Source of the DNA: Sporolactobacillus spathodeae
GTDB lineage: Bacteria; Bacillota; Bacilli; Bacillales; Sporolactobacillaceae
Reading direction: 5' to 3'
DNA: 64,000 nt
Assembly (NCBI RefSeq): GCF_016908935.1
Contig: NZ_JAFBEV010000005.1
Coordinates: 62,001-126,000 of the forward strand
The notes under the pieces are model-generated. The model ran no database searches. It was not told where the DNA came from and saw only the letters and a program-made list of their open reading frames with translations. Position numbers and translations under genes: made by a program. Below are positions 39,127-51,537 of this stretch, one piece after another (positions within the stretch are counted from its first letter, which is position 1; each line of letters opens with the position of its first letter).

Positions 39127-42100
39127 TCATTCTGTGTAAAGCTTTGTTAATTGATGATGCGCTTCTGTCAACAGCGAACGCGCAGATTGTGGTTCCACCT
39201 GAAGCATTTGCAGTGTACGGTCAGCTGCCTGCGACACCTGTTCTTGAAAAGCTTGCTTTAGCCGCGTCGCAGTTTCATCGAATTGCTTCAGATAATCGGC
39301 AACACAGTCGGCACGGTTTCGTTCAAGAACTTCAGAGACAAATGGTTCAAGCAAATCCTCCAGCGCTTCCCGCATCAATTGCGCGCCATCTTTTTCAAAA
39401 AATTGTTTTGAATTTTTATAAAACTTAAAAACAGTCGTCAGCGTGGAAATGTTCTTTTCCTTTAGATGATTGTGAACCAACGGACTGGCAAATGACGCCT
39501 GTTCGATAGACAGGCTGATCCCCAATCCCTCTTTAGCACATATCGTGTTGCACCTTTCATGGATTTCCAAATGCAGCTTACCCATTAATGCTTCAATACG
39601 CAGAAAAGTTGCCCGGCATTCCTGATCCAAATCAAAGGAAAGAAAATCCAACCATTCTTTCAAGCTTTGATACAAGATCTCCTTAGTTGAACGATCCTTT
39701 TCAAAAAAATTCGCTGGATTGAAAAACTGTGAGAATTCATCGTGCGCCCGCTGCATCAGCCGCTTCTTGATATAGAAAAACAATTCGTCACTCTGCTGAC
39801 TGATGTCCTGCATCCGCTTAGTGAGCGGCAGCGCACTAATTGCTTCACTGATCGTGTTTCTTTGTTGAATCAATAATTCCATTCGTTGCTTTTTGGCCGC
39901 GCCATTTAGCTGCAGATCATCAAGCAATCGGCCAATCTGATCGGTCGTTTGCTGAATCACCGACAACCCAGACACTGCCACTTGACGCAACAGCTTACTT
40001 TCGGCAAAATCCTGCCAGTCATCAAGAAACGATTTTAAGCCTGAATCTGCGGTTAGCGTGCCACCGTTTTTCTGTTCCTGCAATGCCCTTTTGCTCGACA
40101 CCCCGTATAACTTCGGCTGACGAACGCCAAATCGAAGTAATTGATTCTGGACATAACGCATCACGTCCTGCTTTTCCTGCGCGTTTTGCGCAAGATCAAT
40201 CGCGTTGATGATGAAAAACATCTTATCGATCGAAAACGTCCCCTTGACACGGCCAAGCTGGATCAGAAATTCACGATCGGCCCGTGCAAATGCATGATTA
40301 AAATAAGTCAAAAAGAGAATCGCATCTGCGTTTTTAATCCATTGAAAGGCAACTTCCGTATGGCGCGCATGAATTGAACTCGATCCAGGTGTATCGACAA
40401 GAACCGCGCCTTGTCTCGTAAACGGACAATCGTAGTACATCGTAACATTGTCTATTAAGCAGGCGACGCGTTCATCTGCAATCCGCTCTTTTGAAGCTGC
40501 GATCGATAGCTCATCAAGGGAGCCCCACTCCTTATTAAACACTTTGACGGCACTAGCCAGTGTTTGCAGATAAGTCAGTTGAGGAATACGCGCCGGCTCA
40601 GGATGCGCCGCTTTCAGCCTTGGCAAGAGCGTTTGCAATTCGTCCAGCTGAGCAATTTTCTCGTCAAAAAGATAAAGGACCTGATTGATTTCCGCACAGA
40701 GATCCTGCTCACGCTTCATCTGCACAACTGCCGTACCATGCGGATGCGAATTCTCGGATCGTTGAATTCGGTTAATAACCGCCGTTGTCGGGTTCGCAGA
40801 GACCGGTAGCAGCTCCTCACCAAGCAATGCATTAGCGAATGATGATTTTCCGGCACTAAAAGCACCGAAGAGCGCGATCGTGAATGTTTTCTGCTCAAGT
40901 CGCGACACCGTTTGTCTCAAAGTATCCGCCGCATTTTTGAATCCGTCTATCGGCTGAAGAATCGCCCCAGCGCGCCGCAACAATTCCTGCCATGGCACGT
41001 CTGAAGTGCGGCTTGTCTCCAATATAGGCACGACAAATTCTGTTGTTTGTGCCTCGGTATCGACGTTCGTTTTTCCCACCCTGTACTTTTGACGGAATGT
41101 TTCTATTGTTAAATGCTGTATCCGTGTTTCTTTTTCACGCACCGCCGCTGCAAGCAGGGCTAGATCGGTCGCTGCAACCCTGTTGGGATCAGCAAGTAAT
41201 TGCTCCATCTGCTGAAGTGCCGTATCAAGAAGCGCTTTCTCATTACGCACCTTTGCCAGCAGCTGATAGCGCTGCTTCTCCTTTGCCAGTTGCTTCCGTA
41301 GCTGAATCAGCCGTCCCTGACGTCCCTCGTCGAGCCACGTATTCAGTTCGCGGAGATTGACACGCGCTTTGGCTTTAATTTGCTGTTTCGTCTGTTCAGC
41401 GATGCGGTCCGCATAATGCAGCAGAAAAGCGCCATTGTTTTCCACTGTCCCAGAAACCGATTCGCTAATAATTTTTTTCAACTCTTCCAGAGTGACCCCG
41501 GAAAAAATGGCAACAGCTTCATGACCGGCAGCGCGATAAAGTCGATCCAAAGCGTCTTTGACCGCCCATTCCATTGTCTGTTCCTGTTTTTGATAAAGTT
41601 CTAGGAAATTATTCAGGCGGCGCTCCTGTTCCTTTTCAATTTTCTTACGCCCGGCAAACCAGCCAATTTTGAATTGCGGGTCGAGCGATGCGAGATAAGC
41701 CTGTGCTGCTTCGCGTACAACGTAGGGTGTCAAGATTGCCGATTGTACGGTCTGTGCTAGACTTCGCTCAGCCTGTTCCAGCCACACGCGTGCTTGTTCT
41801 TCCCACCCAGCAATTTCTGTTTCCAGATGATCGATCGCCCCTTGCGAACCGCTGAGCACGGCTTCTTCAGGAGCCGCATCCAAATGGTTCGCCTGCAAAA
41901 GTTGCATGAAACGGTTTTTCAAAAAGGCACGATGCCCGGCAACGAGCGCCGCTAATCCTTGGCTGATACGCGAATCTTGGGTGGCTGAAACGGGGAACTC
42001 TGCCATCATTTTCTTTAAATAGGCAAGAAATCCTTTGATCGCATTACCTGGCACTGTTTTATCACGTAGCGATAGACAGAACAATTTTCTCGGCCGCAGC

Positions 42101-42786
42101 TGCCACTCATTTAAAGCGTTCTCAACTCGCGCTACAAAAGCAGAAATTGAGCCTTCGCGATCGTCATGTTTGTCTATCTGGTTAATCAGCAGATAATACG
42201 GTTTGCCGAGCTCCTCCAGCTTCTTTAAAAAATGGAAATTAACCGTGGACAGGACGTGGTTATAATCCGTCACATAAAAAACAGCATCAGCCAGATGCAA
42301 TGCCTGCTCGGTCGCTTGTTGATGGCGCTCATCCGTCGAATCAACACCGGGCGTGTCAAGTAGGACAACACCAGGCGGCAACGCATTGTTTAGCTGAACA
42401 TCAATGCTATGAATCGTCTCTGAATCGCGAAGGAGACTTTGCAACTTCTCAATCGGATAGTGCTCCGGTACCGCCACCGTTTCTCCAGCACGGGTTTCCA
42501 AAACAATCGCGGGACGGCCCGACTGAATCCGTACGAGATTTCCGCTTGTTGGGATTGGGCTTGATGGCAGAAATTGATCACCGAGAATTTCATTCAGCAG
42601 GCTGGATTTTCCCGCGGAAAAATGGCCACAAAAAGCAAGCACAATTTTATTATCGATCACTGATTTTTTATACCATTCTTCAAGCCGGATGGTATTCTCC
42701 GTATCATGATGCTGCCTGAATGACTTATGAAGGCCGGCCATTTGGCGTTTCCACTGCGGAATTTTTTCCGTGTTCAGTCTTGCCAT
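39127..42786 (-). CDS. dynA: DynA-type double dynamin-like GTPase
   Basis: Bacterial dynamin with two fused modules, active in membrane fusion and protection against phage or pore-forming agents in B. subtilis. The 1219-residue protein has one G domain with FCGHFSAGKSSLLNEI (about residue 50), VLLDTPGVDS and LINQIDKHD. A second has LFGAFSAGKSSFANALL (about residue 640), VLVDTPGSSS and INAIDLA. Long coiled-coil stalk regions follow each. The ATG at 42786 lies after GGGGGG. In B. subtilis dynA (ypbR) is elsewhere; here it sits just downstream of recD2. Confidence 0.95.
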   Translation of the reverse strand: MARLNTEKIPQWKRQMAGLHKSFRQHHDTENTIRLEEWYKKSVIDNKIVLAFCGHFSAGKSSLLNEILGDQFLPSSPIPTSGNLVRIQSGRPAIVLETRAGETVAVPEHYPIEKLQSLLRDSETIHSIDVQLNNALPPGVVLLDTPGVDSTDERHQQATEQALHLADAVFYVTDYNHVLSTVNFHFLKKLEELGKPYYLLINQIDKHDDREGSISAFVARVENALNEWQLRPRKLFCLSLRDKTVPGNAIKGFLAYLKKMMAEFPVSATQDSRISQGLAALVAGHRAFLKNRFMQLLQANHLDAAPEEAVLSGSQGAIDHLETEIAGWEEQARVWLEQAERSLAQTVQSAILTPYVVREAAQAYLASLDPQFKIGWFAGRKKIEKEQERRLNNFLELYQKQEQTMEWAVKDALDRLYRAAGHEAVAIFSGVTLEELKKIISESVSGTVENNGAFLLHYADRIAEQTKQQIKAKARVNLRELNTWLDEGRQGRLIQLRKQLAKEKQRYQLLAKVRNEKALLDTALQQMEQLLADPNRVAATDLALLAAAVREKETRIQHLTIETFRQKYRVGKTNVDTEAQTTEFVVPILETSRTSDVPWQELLRRAGAILQPIDGFKNAADTLRQTVSRLEQKTFTIALFGAFSAGKSSFANALLGEELLPVSANPTTAVINRIQRSENSHPHGTAVVQMKREQDLCAEINQVLYLFDEKIAQLDELQTLLPRLKAAHPEPARIPQLTYLQTLASAVKVFNKEWGSLDELSIAASKERIADERVACLIDNVTMYYDCPFTRQGAVLVDTPGSSSIHARHTEVAFQWIKNADAILFLTYFNHAFARADREFLIQLGRVKGTFSIDKMFFIINAIDLAQNAQEKQDVMRYVQNQLLRFGVRQPKLYGVSSKRALQEQKNGGTLTADSGLKSFLDDWQDFAESKLLRQVAVSGLSVIQQTTDQIGRLLDDLQLNGAAKKQRMELLIQQRNTISEAISALPLTKRMQDISQQSDELFFYIKKRLMQRAHDEFSQFFNPANFFEKDRSTKEILYQSLKEWLDFLSFDLDQECRATFLRIEALMGKLHLEIHERCNTICAKEGLGISLSIEQASFASPLVHNHLKEKNISTLTTVFKFYKNSKQFFEKDGAQLMREALEDLLEPFVSEVLERNRADCVADYLKQFDETATRLKQAFQEQVSQAADRTLQMLQVEPQSARSLLTEAHHQLTKLYTE

Positions 42787-42942
42787 TGCAGCGCCCCCCC
42801 TGTTAGCGTTTTCATTTCTGATCAAAAAATTTTCTGATTCGCCTTCAGGCATACGCTGATCAGAAAATCTTCTCTGCTTATTGGAAGTTTAGCGAAGTTT
42901 GCTGAATTTTTCCAGTCAGACGGTTCACGCTTCCCAGCTGGC

Positions 42943-45276
42943 TCAAATTTTAGGTATCTGTTGCTGTGATTCTTTATTGTTGCCTGGCGCCAACGTCGGC
43001 GCATCATCTAGAGACAGTCGTTCCCGCAGCTTCTCAGCTAGATGCGAATGGCGTTGGTCCACATCATTACGCTCTATCGCCTGATTCAAAGCGTCCTGAT
43101 CGCCGCAAATCATTAAATAGTCCTTGCTGCGCGTGATCGCTGTATAGATCAGGTTCCGTTTGAGCATCCGATGATAGCCTTTGACGACCGGCAGGATCAC
43201 TATTGGAAACTCGCTGCCCTGCGCCTTGTGAATGGAGCAGCAATAGGCCAAGGTCAGTTGATTTAAATCATGGCGCAAATAACTGACTTCAACGGCATCG
43301 AAAGCAACAACGACGGTATCTTCCTTTTCTGTCGTTTCCTTTGCGTAGATAATCGCCACAATTTCGCCGATATCACCATTAAATACTTGATCATCCGGAT
43401 TATTGACGAGTTGAAGGACTTTATCATGGACGCGGAAGCTATGATCACCGAATTTTAGTGCGCGTTTTTGTGAGCTTGGCGGATTAAACAATTCTTGAAG
43501 CGCTTCATTAATTTTCTCAATGCCGGCATTGCCGCGATAAATCGGTGCCAGCACCTGAATATCGCGCGGCGCATAGCCTTTCTTCTTCGCTCCGCCGGCA
43601 ATCTGGCAGACTGCGTCAATCACTTGAGCCTGACCGCAGGGGAAAAAACGGCGGTCTGCACGTTTTTCCTGGACATCGTGCACCGCGCCCTCTTTAATCT
43701 CGTGCGCCAGTTCGATAATTGAGGATCCTTGCGCCTGGCGAAAAATATCGGTCAGGCGAACAATAGGCAGTGCCTGTGATTGGATCAGATCGCTGAGCAC
43801 TTGACCGGGTCCGACAGAAGGTAGCTGATCCTCATCACCAACAATGACAACTTTGATGCCATCCGGTAACGATTTCAGAAGCTGATTAGCTAGCCAAATG
43901 TCGACCATCGACATCTCATCGACAATCAGCAGTTGGCCCTCAATCGGCGAATCTTCGTCATGCGCATAATTCGCCCCTCCGGTCCAACCAAGCAGACGAT
44001 GGATCGTCACCGCTGGAATACCTGTTGACTCTTTCATCCGTTTGGCCGCTCGTCCCGTCGGCGCCACAAGCAGTACCGGATACGGGTGATCGTCGTCATA
44101 GTCTTTCGGCTCAAGCGACAAGCCATTCATCTCCGCATAGACCTCGACAATTCCGCGAATAACCGTTGTTTTCCCAGTGCCCGGTCCGCCGGTTAGTATC
44201 ATGACCGGCTGACTAATTGCTGTTCGAATCGCCTTTTGCTGGCTGTCAGCATACTGCATATGTAGCCGGTCTTCAACCTTGCCTAGCGCCTGAAGAAATT
44301 CTGCTTCTGAAAACTCGCTCGCGTCATCCTGTGCCACCAGCTTTTGTATGCCGGTCACCACACCTTTTTCCGCATAATAAAGTTGCGGCAGATAAACTGT
44401 TTCTTGCTCACGAACGACTTTCCCATCTTCTTCGAGTACATCCATTTCGCGATAGATCGCGTCCTCCGTCACATTCTGTTCGCCGTTATTCAAGAGACGC
44501 GATGCTGCCTCAAACGTTTCTTCCTCGTTCATAAACACATGGCCGTCATTCATCGCCTGCTCATTCAGCCAAAAAAGAATGGCCGCCTGAATCCGCGCCG
44601 GATGATTGCCCGAGATGCCAAGCGTTGCCGCCAGCTCATCAGCGCGCTGAAAACCGATGCCTTCAATATCCTGAATCAATTGATACGGATTGTCGTGAAT
44701 GGTCTCCAGCGCCTCGTCGCCATACATCTGATAGATTTTTGTTGCCAACTGCGCGCCGAATCCGAAATCAGACAGACCAATCAGAATTTTTTCCAGGCCC
44801 TCATTCTCCTGCAATGTGTCGGCAATCAGCTTTGCTTTTTTTTCATCAAGTTTCGGCACCGCATCCAGACAAGCCGGATTATTTAAAATTTGCGTAATCG
44901 CCTCGTCCCCGAGTGTCTGCACGATCGTTTCCGCTGTCTTGCGCCCGATTCCGGGAAACAGGTCACTCGATAAATACTGAATGACACCGGCCGTCGATTG
45001 CGGCAATAATTTATGATAGCTGTCCGTTTCATATTGCTGGCCGTAGCGAGGATGCGTTTTCAGCTTTCCGAAGAACTGATAGAGCTCATTTAAATGAACG
45101 CCGAGGAAGTAGCCAACAACCGTTATCTCTTTGCCTTGAACGGGTTCATCCGACTCAATAATCCGGACGTTCATCACCGTATAGCCGTTTTCATTATTCT
45201 GGAAAACGATATGTGTCGGCTCACCTTTTATTGAGGGGCGTCCCTCAGCAAAAAGATGCATGGCTGTCTGTTCCAA
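42943..45276 (-). CDS. recD2: RecD2-type ATP-dependent DNA helicase
   Basis: 5'-3' superfamily 1B helicase of the RecD2/YrrC type, working without RecBC, in DNA repair and fork maintenance. The 777 residues include a long N-terminal domain with helix-hairpin-helix segments (FPGIGRKTAETIVQTLG; IEGIGFQRADELA), Walker A MILTGGPGTGKTTVIRGI (about residue 360), Walker B LIVDEMSMVD, and the late AYCCSIHKAQGSEFP motif. TTG at 45276 is the chosen start, with GGCGG upstream; an ATG five codons on is possible. yrrB lies 35 bp upstream. Confidence 0.95.
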   Translation of the reverse strand: MEQTAMHLFAEGRPSIKGEPTHIVFQNNENGYTVMNVRIIESDEPVQGKEITVVGYFLGVHLNELYQFFGKLKTHPRYGQQYETDSYHKLLPQSTAGVIQYLSSDLFPGIGRKTAETIVQTLGDEAITQILNNPACLDAVPKLDEKKAKLIADTLQENEGLEKILIGLSDFGFGAQLATKIYQMYGDEALETIHDNPYQLIQDIEGIGFQRADELAATLGISGNHPARIQAAILFWLNEQAMNDGHVFMNEEETFEAASRLLNNGEQNVTEDAIYREMDVLEEDGKVVREQETVYLPQLYYAEKGVVTGIQKLVAQDDASEFSEAEFLQALGKVEDRLHMQYADSQQKAIRTAISQPVMILTGGPGTGKTTVIRGIVEVYAEMNGLSLEPKDYDDDHPYPVLLVAPTGRAAKRMKESTGIPAVTIHRLLGWTGGANYAHDEDSPIEGQLLIVDEMSMVDIWLANQLLKSLPDGIKVVIVGDEDQLPSVGPGQVLSDLIQSQALPIVRLTDIFRQAQGSSIIELAHEIKEGAVHDVQEKRADRRFFPCGQAQVIDAVCQIAGGAKKKGYAPRDIQVLAPIYRGNAGIEKINEALQELFNPPSSQKRALKFGDHSFRVHDKVLQLVNNPDDQVFNGDIGEIVAIIYAKETTEKEDTVVVAFDAVEVSYLRHDLNQLTLAYCCSIHKAQGSEFPIVILPVVKGYHRMLKRNLIYTAITRSKDYLMICGDQDALNQAIERNDVDQRHSHLAEKLRERLSLDDAPTLAPGNNKESQQQIPKI

Positions 45277-45311
45277 TCGTTCCGCCGTCCTTTCAAATCA
45301 AAGTGTCCGCT

Positions 45312-45974
45312 TCAGCTTTCCTCATGTTTCCGTGCAACAGCGAGTCCATGCGCCGCGAGAATATGTTGCGGTTCATAGTTTAGTGCCTTTTGGAAAAAGT
45401 GTTTGGCTTCAGGCACCTGTTCATGGTAAAGCGCCGTCACGCCTAAATTGTAATATGCGTCGGCATGGCGTGGATTCTCGGTCACAACCTTGAGAAATTC
45501 CTTTTCCGCTGCATCAATTTGCCCGAAATGCGCCAATGCTAGGCCATATTGAAAGCGCGAAGCTGTGTCGCTGGGGGAAAGTTCAACCGCCCGTTGAAAC
45601 GCCGCAAGCGCTTGGCCGTCGTGGTGCAGCTTCAACGCGGTCTGGCCAACCATATAAAACAAATCGTTTGTGCTCATCCCTTTTGTCTGGGCCTGTTCGA
45701 AATACATCATGGCTTTTTCATAGTCTTCTGTTTCGAAACTGGCACTGCCGAGTCCGAACGATGCGGCCGCATCATCCGGCGCGAAGTCCAGCGCTTTTTG
45801 GAAAAAGGCAGGCGCTCGGTGTGCTTCGCCCATTGCGATCAGCAGGTTGCCGAAGTTGACATAACCTTCTGGGTTGTCCGGCTCAGCTTCAATCGCCTGC
45901 TCGAGCACATGAACCGCCTCATTGTATTTTTTTTCTTGAATCAGGCGGATGGCCTGCTCTGCCGCTTGCTTCAT
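45312..45974 (-). CDS. yrrB: TPR-repeat protein YrrB
   Basis: Protein of 220 residues built almost entirely of tetratricopeptide repeats, about six of 34 residues (for example NPEGYVNFGNLLIAMGEAHR, ADAYYNLGVTALYHEQVPEA). There is no signal peptide or membrane helix, so it is cytoplasmic. A protein-binding scaffold is likely; in B. subtilis the equivalent gene sits in the same yrrC-yrrB-mnmA order. It shares an operon with recD2. Confidence 0.92.
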   Translation of the reverse strand: MKQAAEQAIRLIQEKKYNEAVHVLEQAIEAEPDNPEGYVNFGNLLIAMGEAHRAPAFFQKALDFAPDDAAASFGLGSASFETEDYEKAMMYFEQAQTKGMSTNDLFYMVGQTALKLHHDGQALAAFQRAVELSPSDTASRFQYGLALAHFGQIDAAEKEFLKVVTENPRHADAYYNLGVTALYHEQVPEAKHFFQKALNYEPQHILAAHGLAVARKHEES

Positions 45975-46019
45975 TCGATCCGCGCTCCCTGTTCTTCGTC
46001 TCTTTGTTTTCGCTGAAAC

Positions 46020-46660
46020 TTATTTGGTCGTAGCTAGGTCCTTTTTGTAACAAATGCGCTTCGGTTGCTCGCTTGCCGCGGGCAGGACGGGAGCCTCCTC
46101 GAACAGGCAGTTACCTGCGGGGTCTCCCCTGTCCTGCTCTTCCCGCTGGCGTCTCGCGCCTGCGCTGTATTTTTCGGCAAAAATCATAGACACGCTTATA
46201 TTTGGAGAAAAACTTAGCTTAGCCAGGTCCTCTTTTTGTAACAAATGTGCTCTGGCTGCTCGCTTGTCGCGGGCAGGACGGGAGCCTCCTCAAACAGGCA
46301 GTTACCTGCGGGGTCTCCCCTGTCCTGCTCTTCCCGCTGGCGTCTCGCGCCTGCGCTGCATTCTCTGGCAAAAATCATAGACACGCTTATATTTGGAGAA
46401 AAACTTAGCTTAGCCAGGTCCTCTTTTTGTAACAAATGTGCTCTGGCTGCTCGCTTGCCGCGGGCAGGACGGGAGCCTCCTCGAACAGGCAGTTACCTGC
46501 GGGGTCTCCCTTGTCCTGCTCTTCCCGCAGGCGTCTCGCGCCTTCGCTGTATTTTTCGGCAAAAATCATAGACACGCTTATATTTGGAGAAAAACTTAGC
46601 TTAGCCAGGTCCTCTTTTTGTAACAAATGCGCTCCGGCTGCTCGCTTGCCGCGGGTGCCC
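46020..46660 (+). repeat. Tandem array of the interspersed repeat, 191-bp period
   Basis: Three complete units and a fourth head are spaced exactly 191 bp apart (the AAATG(C/T)G boundary ends at 46058, 46249, 46440 and 46631). Each unit holds the usual structured core (CAGGACGGGAG and CTCCCCTGTCCTG arms) plus a conserved AT-rich linker including ATCATAGACACGCTTATATT and CTTAGCTTAGCCAGGTCC. Units differ at only a few bases. The array fills the 740-bp gap between mnmA and yrrB; no gene is present there. Confidence 0.93.
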
Positions 46661-46697
46661 GATCGTATGCACCACATTTTACGAATAAAATTATGTG

Positions 46698-49016
<2,319 letters not shown>

Positions 49017-49207
49017 GCCTCATCACTCCTTTGTTGTTCCTCGCGCCTGTTAAGAAAAAACAAGCGTTTCTTTTATTATTTATTTTCGCTTCGAAAAAAA
49101 CAGACGTCTTTTTCGAAGCATGGGTCTATCAATGACAGTTGTTTAAAAGATAGCTTTAAATATGGCCTTTGTTAAAATCTGCTTTTGTTTTTAATCGTTT
49201 AATTGCC

Positions 49208-49315
49208 ATGTGCTCGCTTGCCGCGGGCGCTACCCGCGAGCCTCCTCAGACAAGCTGGAATCTGCGAGGCCCGTCAGGCAAGCTATTCCCGCAGGCGTCT
49301 CACACAGTGCCTTTT
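49208..49315 (+). repeat. Interspersed structured repeat between cymR and iscS
   Basis: Full-length copy with head CTCGCTTGCCGCGGGCGC, AGCCTCCTCAGACAAGCT hairpin and TTCCCGCAGGCGTCTCACAC tail. Antisense to both neighbours. The upstream flank 49017-49207 shows the AGGC/CCTTTG(T)TAAAATCTGC block shared with the 24349 copy but no gene. Confidence 0.82.
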
Positions 49316-49350
49316 AAAGTCAGAAAAAAACATTAAATTTAAACAAAGTC

Positions 49351-49773
49351 TTAAATATAAAACATATCTGGATCTTGAATCTGCGGATCATCGTCATAGT
49401 GAATCAAGTCATCAAGCGTTGTGCCTTCGAGCACATCCTTGACCGCATCGCGGATTTTTACCCACAATTCTTTTTTGGCCGGATCATCATCGTCCATCAC
49501 TTCCACTGGTTGAATCGGTCCTTCAAGCACACGGATCACGTCCGCAGCCGTAATTTCGCTTGGCAACCGAGTCAGCACATAACCGCCGTATGCGCCGCGG
49601 ATGCTGCTGACCAGTCCCGCGTTACGCAATGGCGATATCAACTGTTCCAGATAATGTTCCGATAGATTATGTTCGCTGGCGATAGCCTTTAAGGAAAGCG
49701 GGCCGTTTCCATTATTTTTTGCAAGAGCCATCATAATCGTCAAACCATAGCGGCCCTTCGTTGATATTTTCAC
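49351..49773 (-). CDS. cymR: CymR, cysteine metabolism repressor (Rrf2 family)
   Basis: Master repressor of cysteine and sulfur genes in B. subtilis, acting with CysK. The 140-residue protein begins VKISTKGRYGLTIMMALAK and has the Rrf2 helix-turn-helix and wing (LKAIASEHNLSEHYLEQLI, VSSIRGAYGGYVL). It contains no cysteine at all, so it cannot hold an Fe-S cluster like IscR; this fits CymR. The GTG at 49773 follows AGAGGTG. The longer open frame upstream runs into an interspersed repeat and is not real. Confidence 0.94.
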   Translation of the reverse strand: MKISTKGRYGLTIMMALAKNNGNGPLSLKAIASEHNLSEHYLEQLISPLRNAGLVSSIRGAYGGYVLTRLPSEITAADVIRVLEGPIQPVEVMDDDDPAKKELWVKIRDAVKDVLEGTTLDDLIHYDDDPQIQDPDMFYI

Positions 49774-49868
49774 TCGTGGCACCTCTTGTTCTTCCGGATC
49801 GCGTTCATACGCCGGACAACATTGTTTCAAACAAATGAGTAAAACTTGGCTTGCCAAGTTCTTTATAA

Positions 49869-49920
49869 ATGCGCTCCGGTTGCTCGCTTGCCGCGGACGC
49901 ACCTTCGCACCTTTGCTCTT
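49869..49920 (+). repeat. Truncated interspersed repeat
   Basis: Head CGGTTGCTCGCTTGCCGCGGACGC joins to a short tail (GCACCTTTGCTCTTTTTT) with the stem deleted. It lies in the divergent cymR-rarA gap. That gap (49774-50187) also holds a block at about 49966-50015 similar to 36533-36590, and a fragment at 50116-50147; I see no RNA gene with confidence. Confidence 0.6.
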
Positions 49921-50115
49921 TTTTCGCGATAATTTTTTACATACTTATCTTTTTGAGTAAAACTTGGCGAGCTAAGTCCATTGAACGACGGCTAAACCTT
50001 CGTTTTTCTGATTAATTCCATGTACAAAGAAAGCGGGCAACATGGCCCCTCCCTTTTTATGGTAAACTATGAAAGAACAAACTCTAGACTATTATAGACG
50101 AAAAAGTGAAAACTT

Positions 50116-50147
50116 GCACGCAGTCCGCCAAACAGCCTGGATCTGCT
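50116..50147 (+). repeat. Fragment of interspersed repeat core
   Basis: CCAAACAGCCTGGATCTGC resembles the central segment (CAAACAGGCTGGAATCTGCG) of the copy at 5263. It is upstream of rarA. Confidence 0.4.
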
Positions 50148-50187
50148 ACATAAATAGAAGGAAATATTTAAGAAAAGGATGATTCCG

Positions 50188-51525
50188 ATGGATCTTTTTG
50201 ATAGCGCAGATGATGGCAGAACTGCTCATTCCGCCCGTCCACTCGCCGATCGGATGCGTCCGGAGACGCTCGATGAATTCTTCGGCCAGGAGCAGATTGT
50301 CGGCAAAGGTCGGTTACTGCGCCGCGCGATTCAAGCGGATAAACTGACGCCAATGATTTTTTTCGGTCCACCGGGGACTGGAAAGACAACACTCGCGCAT
50401 ATTATCGCCAAGTCGACAGCCGCTTATTTCGAGCAATTAAACGCTGTAACTTCCGGCGTCAACGACCTGCGCCAGGTGATTGCTGCCGCTGAAGAACGTC
50501 TGAAATTCGATCAACAGAAAACAATCTTATTTATCGATGAAATCCACCGGTTTAATAAAGGTCAGCAAGACGCGCTGCTTCCTTCTGTAGAAAAAGGGAC
50601 AATCATTCTGATCGGTGCGACAACGGAAAGCCCGATGTTCGAGATCAATCCAGCCCTGCTCTCCCGCGCGCGGCTGTTCCGTTTCGAATCACTTACCGAC
50701 GCGGACATTCTCGCCATTTTGAAACGGGCAATTGCTGATAAAGCACGTGGTTACGGTGAGTACACAATCCACGCGGATGACGAAGCATTGGAACACTTGG
50801 CCCGAGTGGCAAGCGGTGACAGTCGGACCGCGCTTCACGCATTGGAGTTGGCCGTGCTGACGACCGATCCGGATCCGGATGGTGCCATCCATATCACCCG
50901 CGCGGTTGCCGAAGACTCGATTCAGGAAAAAGTGCTGCAATACGATAAAAAAGGAGACAATCATTACGATACGGTTTCAGCATTCATCAAAAGTATGCGG
51001 GGATCAGATCCGAATGCGACGCTCTACTGGCTGGCGAAAATGATCGCCGCCGGTGAAGATCCGAAATTCATTGCCCGGCGCATTTTCATACACGCCGCAG
51101 AAGATGTTGGCTTAGCGGATCCGAATGCGCTGCTTGTCGCGAACGCTGCGGTCACAGCCGTCACTTTTATCGGTCTGCCTGAGGCGCGGATACCACTCGC
51201 TGAAGCGGCGCTCTATGTGGCTACTGCCCCAAAGAGCAACGCGGTGATCGTCGGTATCGATCAAGCGCTCGAAACGGTCCGACAAGAGCGTACCGGCGAC
51301 GTGCCGCTCCATCTACGCGATGCGCATTATAAAGGTGCGGCAAAACTTGGTCATGGAAAAGGCTACCTTTACCCGCATGATTTCGAAGGCGGTTATGTCC
51401 CGCAAGACTATTTGCCGGAAGCCCTGCGAAACAAGCACTTTTATCAGCCGTCGCCGCGCGGCTATGAACGAACGGTACAAAAAAGGCTTGACTATTTCAA
51501 AGCGCGTGATCATCAAGGAAAATAG
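50188..51525 (+). CDS. rarA: Replication-associated recombination protein A (RarA)
   Basis: AAA+ ATPase of the RarA/MgsA/WRNIP1 family acting at stalled replication forks. The 445 residues have Walker A FFGPPGTGKTTLAHII, Walker B ILFIDEIHRFNKGQQDALLP, and sensor motifs in GATTESPMFEINPALLSRARLF. The clamp-loader-like C-terminal tetramerization region ends with YPHDFEGGYVPQDYLP. The ATG at 50188 is 9 bp after AAAAGG; an ATG three codons earlier lies too near that site. It is transcribed opposite to cymR. Confidence 0.96.
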   Translation: MDLFDSADDGRTAHSARPLADRMRPETLDEFFGQEQIVGKGRLLRRAIQADKLTPMIFFGPPGTGKTTLAHIIAKSTAAYFEQLNAVTSGVNDLRQVIAAAEERLKFDQQKTILFIDEIHRFNKGQQDALLPSVEKGTIILIGATTESPMFEINPALLSRARLFRFESLTDADILAILKRAIADKARGYGEYTIHADDEALEHLARVASGDSRTALHALELAVLTTDPDPDGAIHITRAVAEDSIQEKVLQYDKKGDNHYDTVSAFIKSMRGSDPNATLYWLAKMIAAGEDPKFIARRIFIHAAEDVGLADPNALLVANAAVTAVTFIGLPEARIPLAEAALYVATAPKSNAVIVGIDQALETVRQERTGDVPLHLRDAHYKGAAKLGHGKGYLYPHDFEGGYVPQDYLPEALRNKHFYQPSPRGYERTVQKRLDYFKARDHQGK

Positions 51526-51537
51526 ATTGACAGATAA

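Noticed and set aside
46020-46660. Regular spacing suggested a CRISPR array
   Set aside because: The whole 191-bp unit is repeated with no unique spacers, and no cas gene is present.
49774-49902. N-terminal extension of cymR by 43 codons
   Set aside because: It reads through a truncated repeat; the GTG at 49773 matches the known CymR N-terminus.
49903-50187. 6S RNA gene, expected near rarA from B. subtilis synteny
   Set aside because: I could not trace a long hairpin with a central bubble; the gap holds repeat fragments instead.
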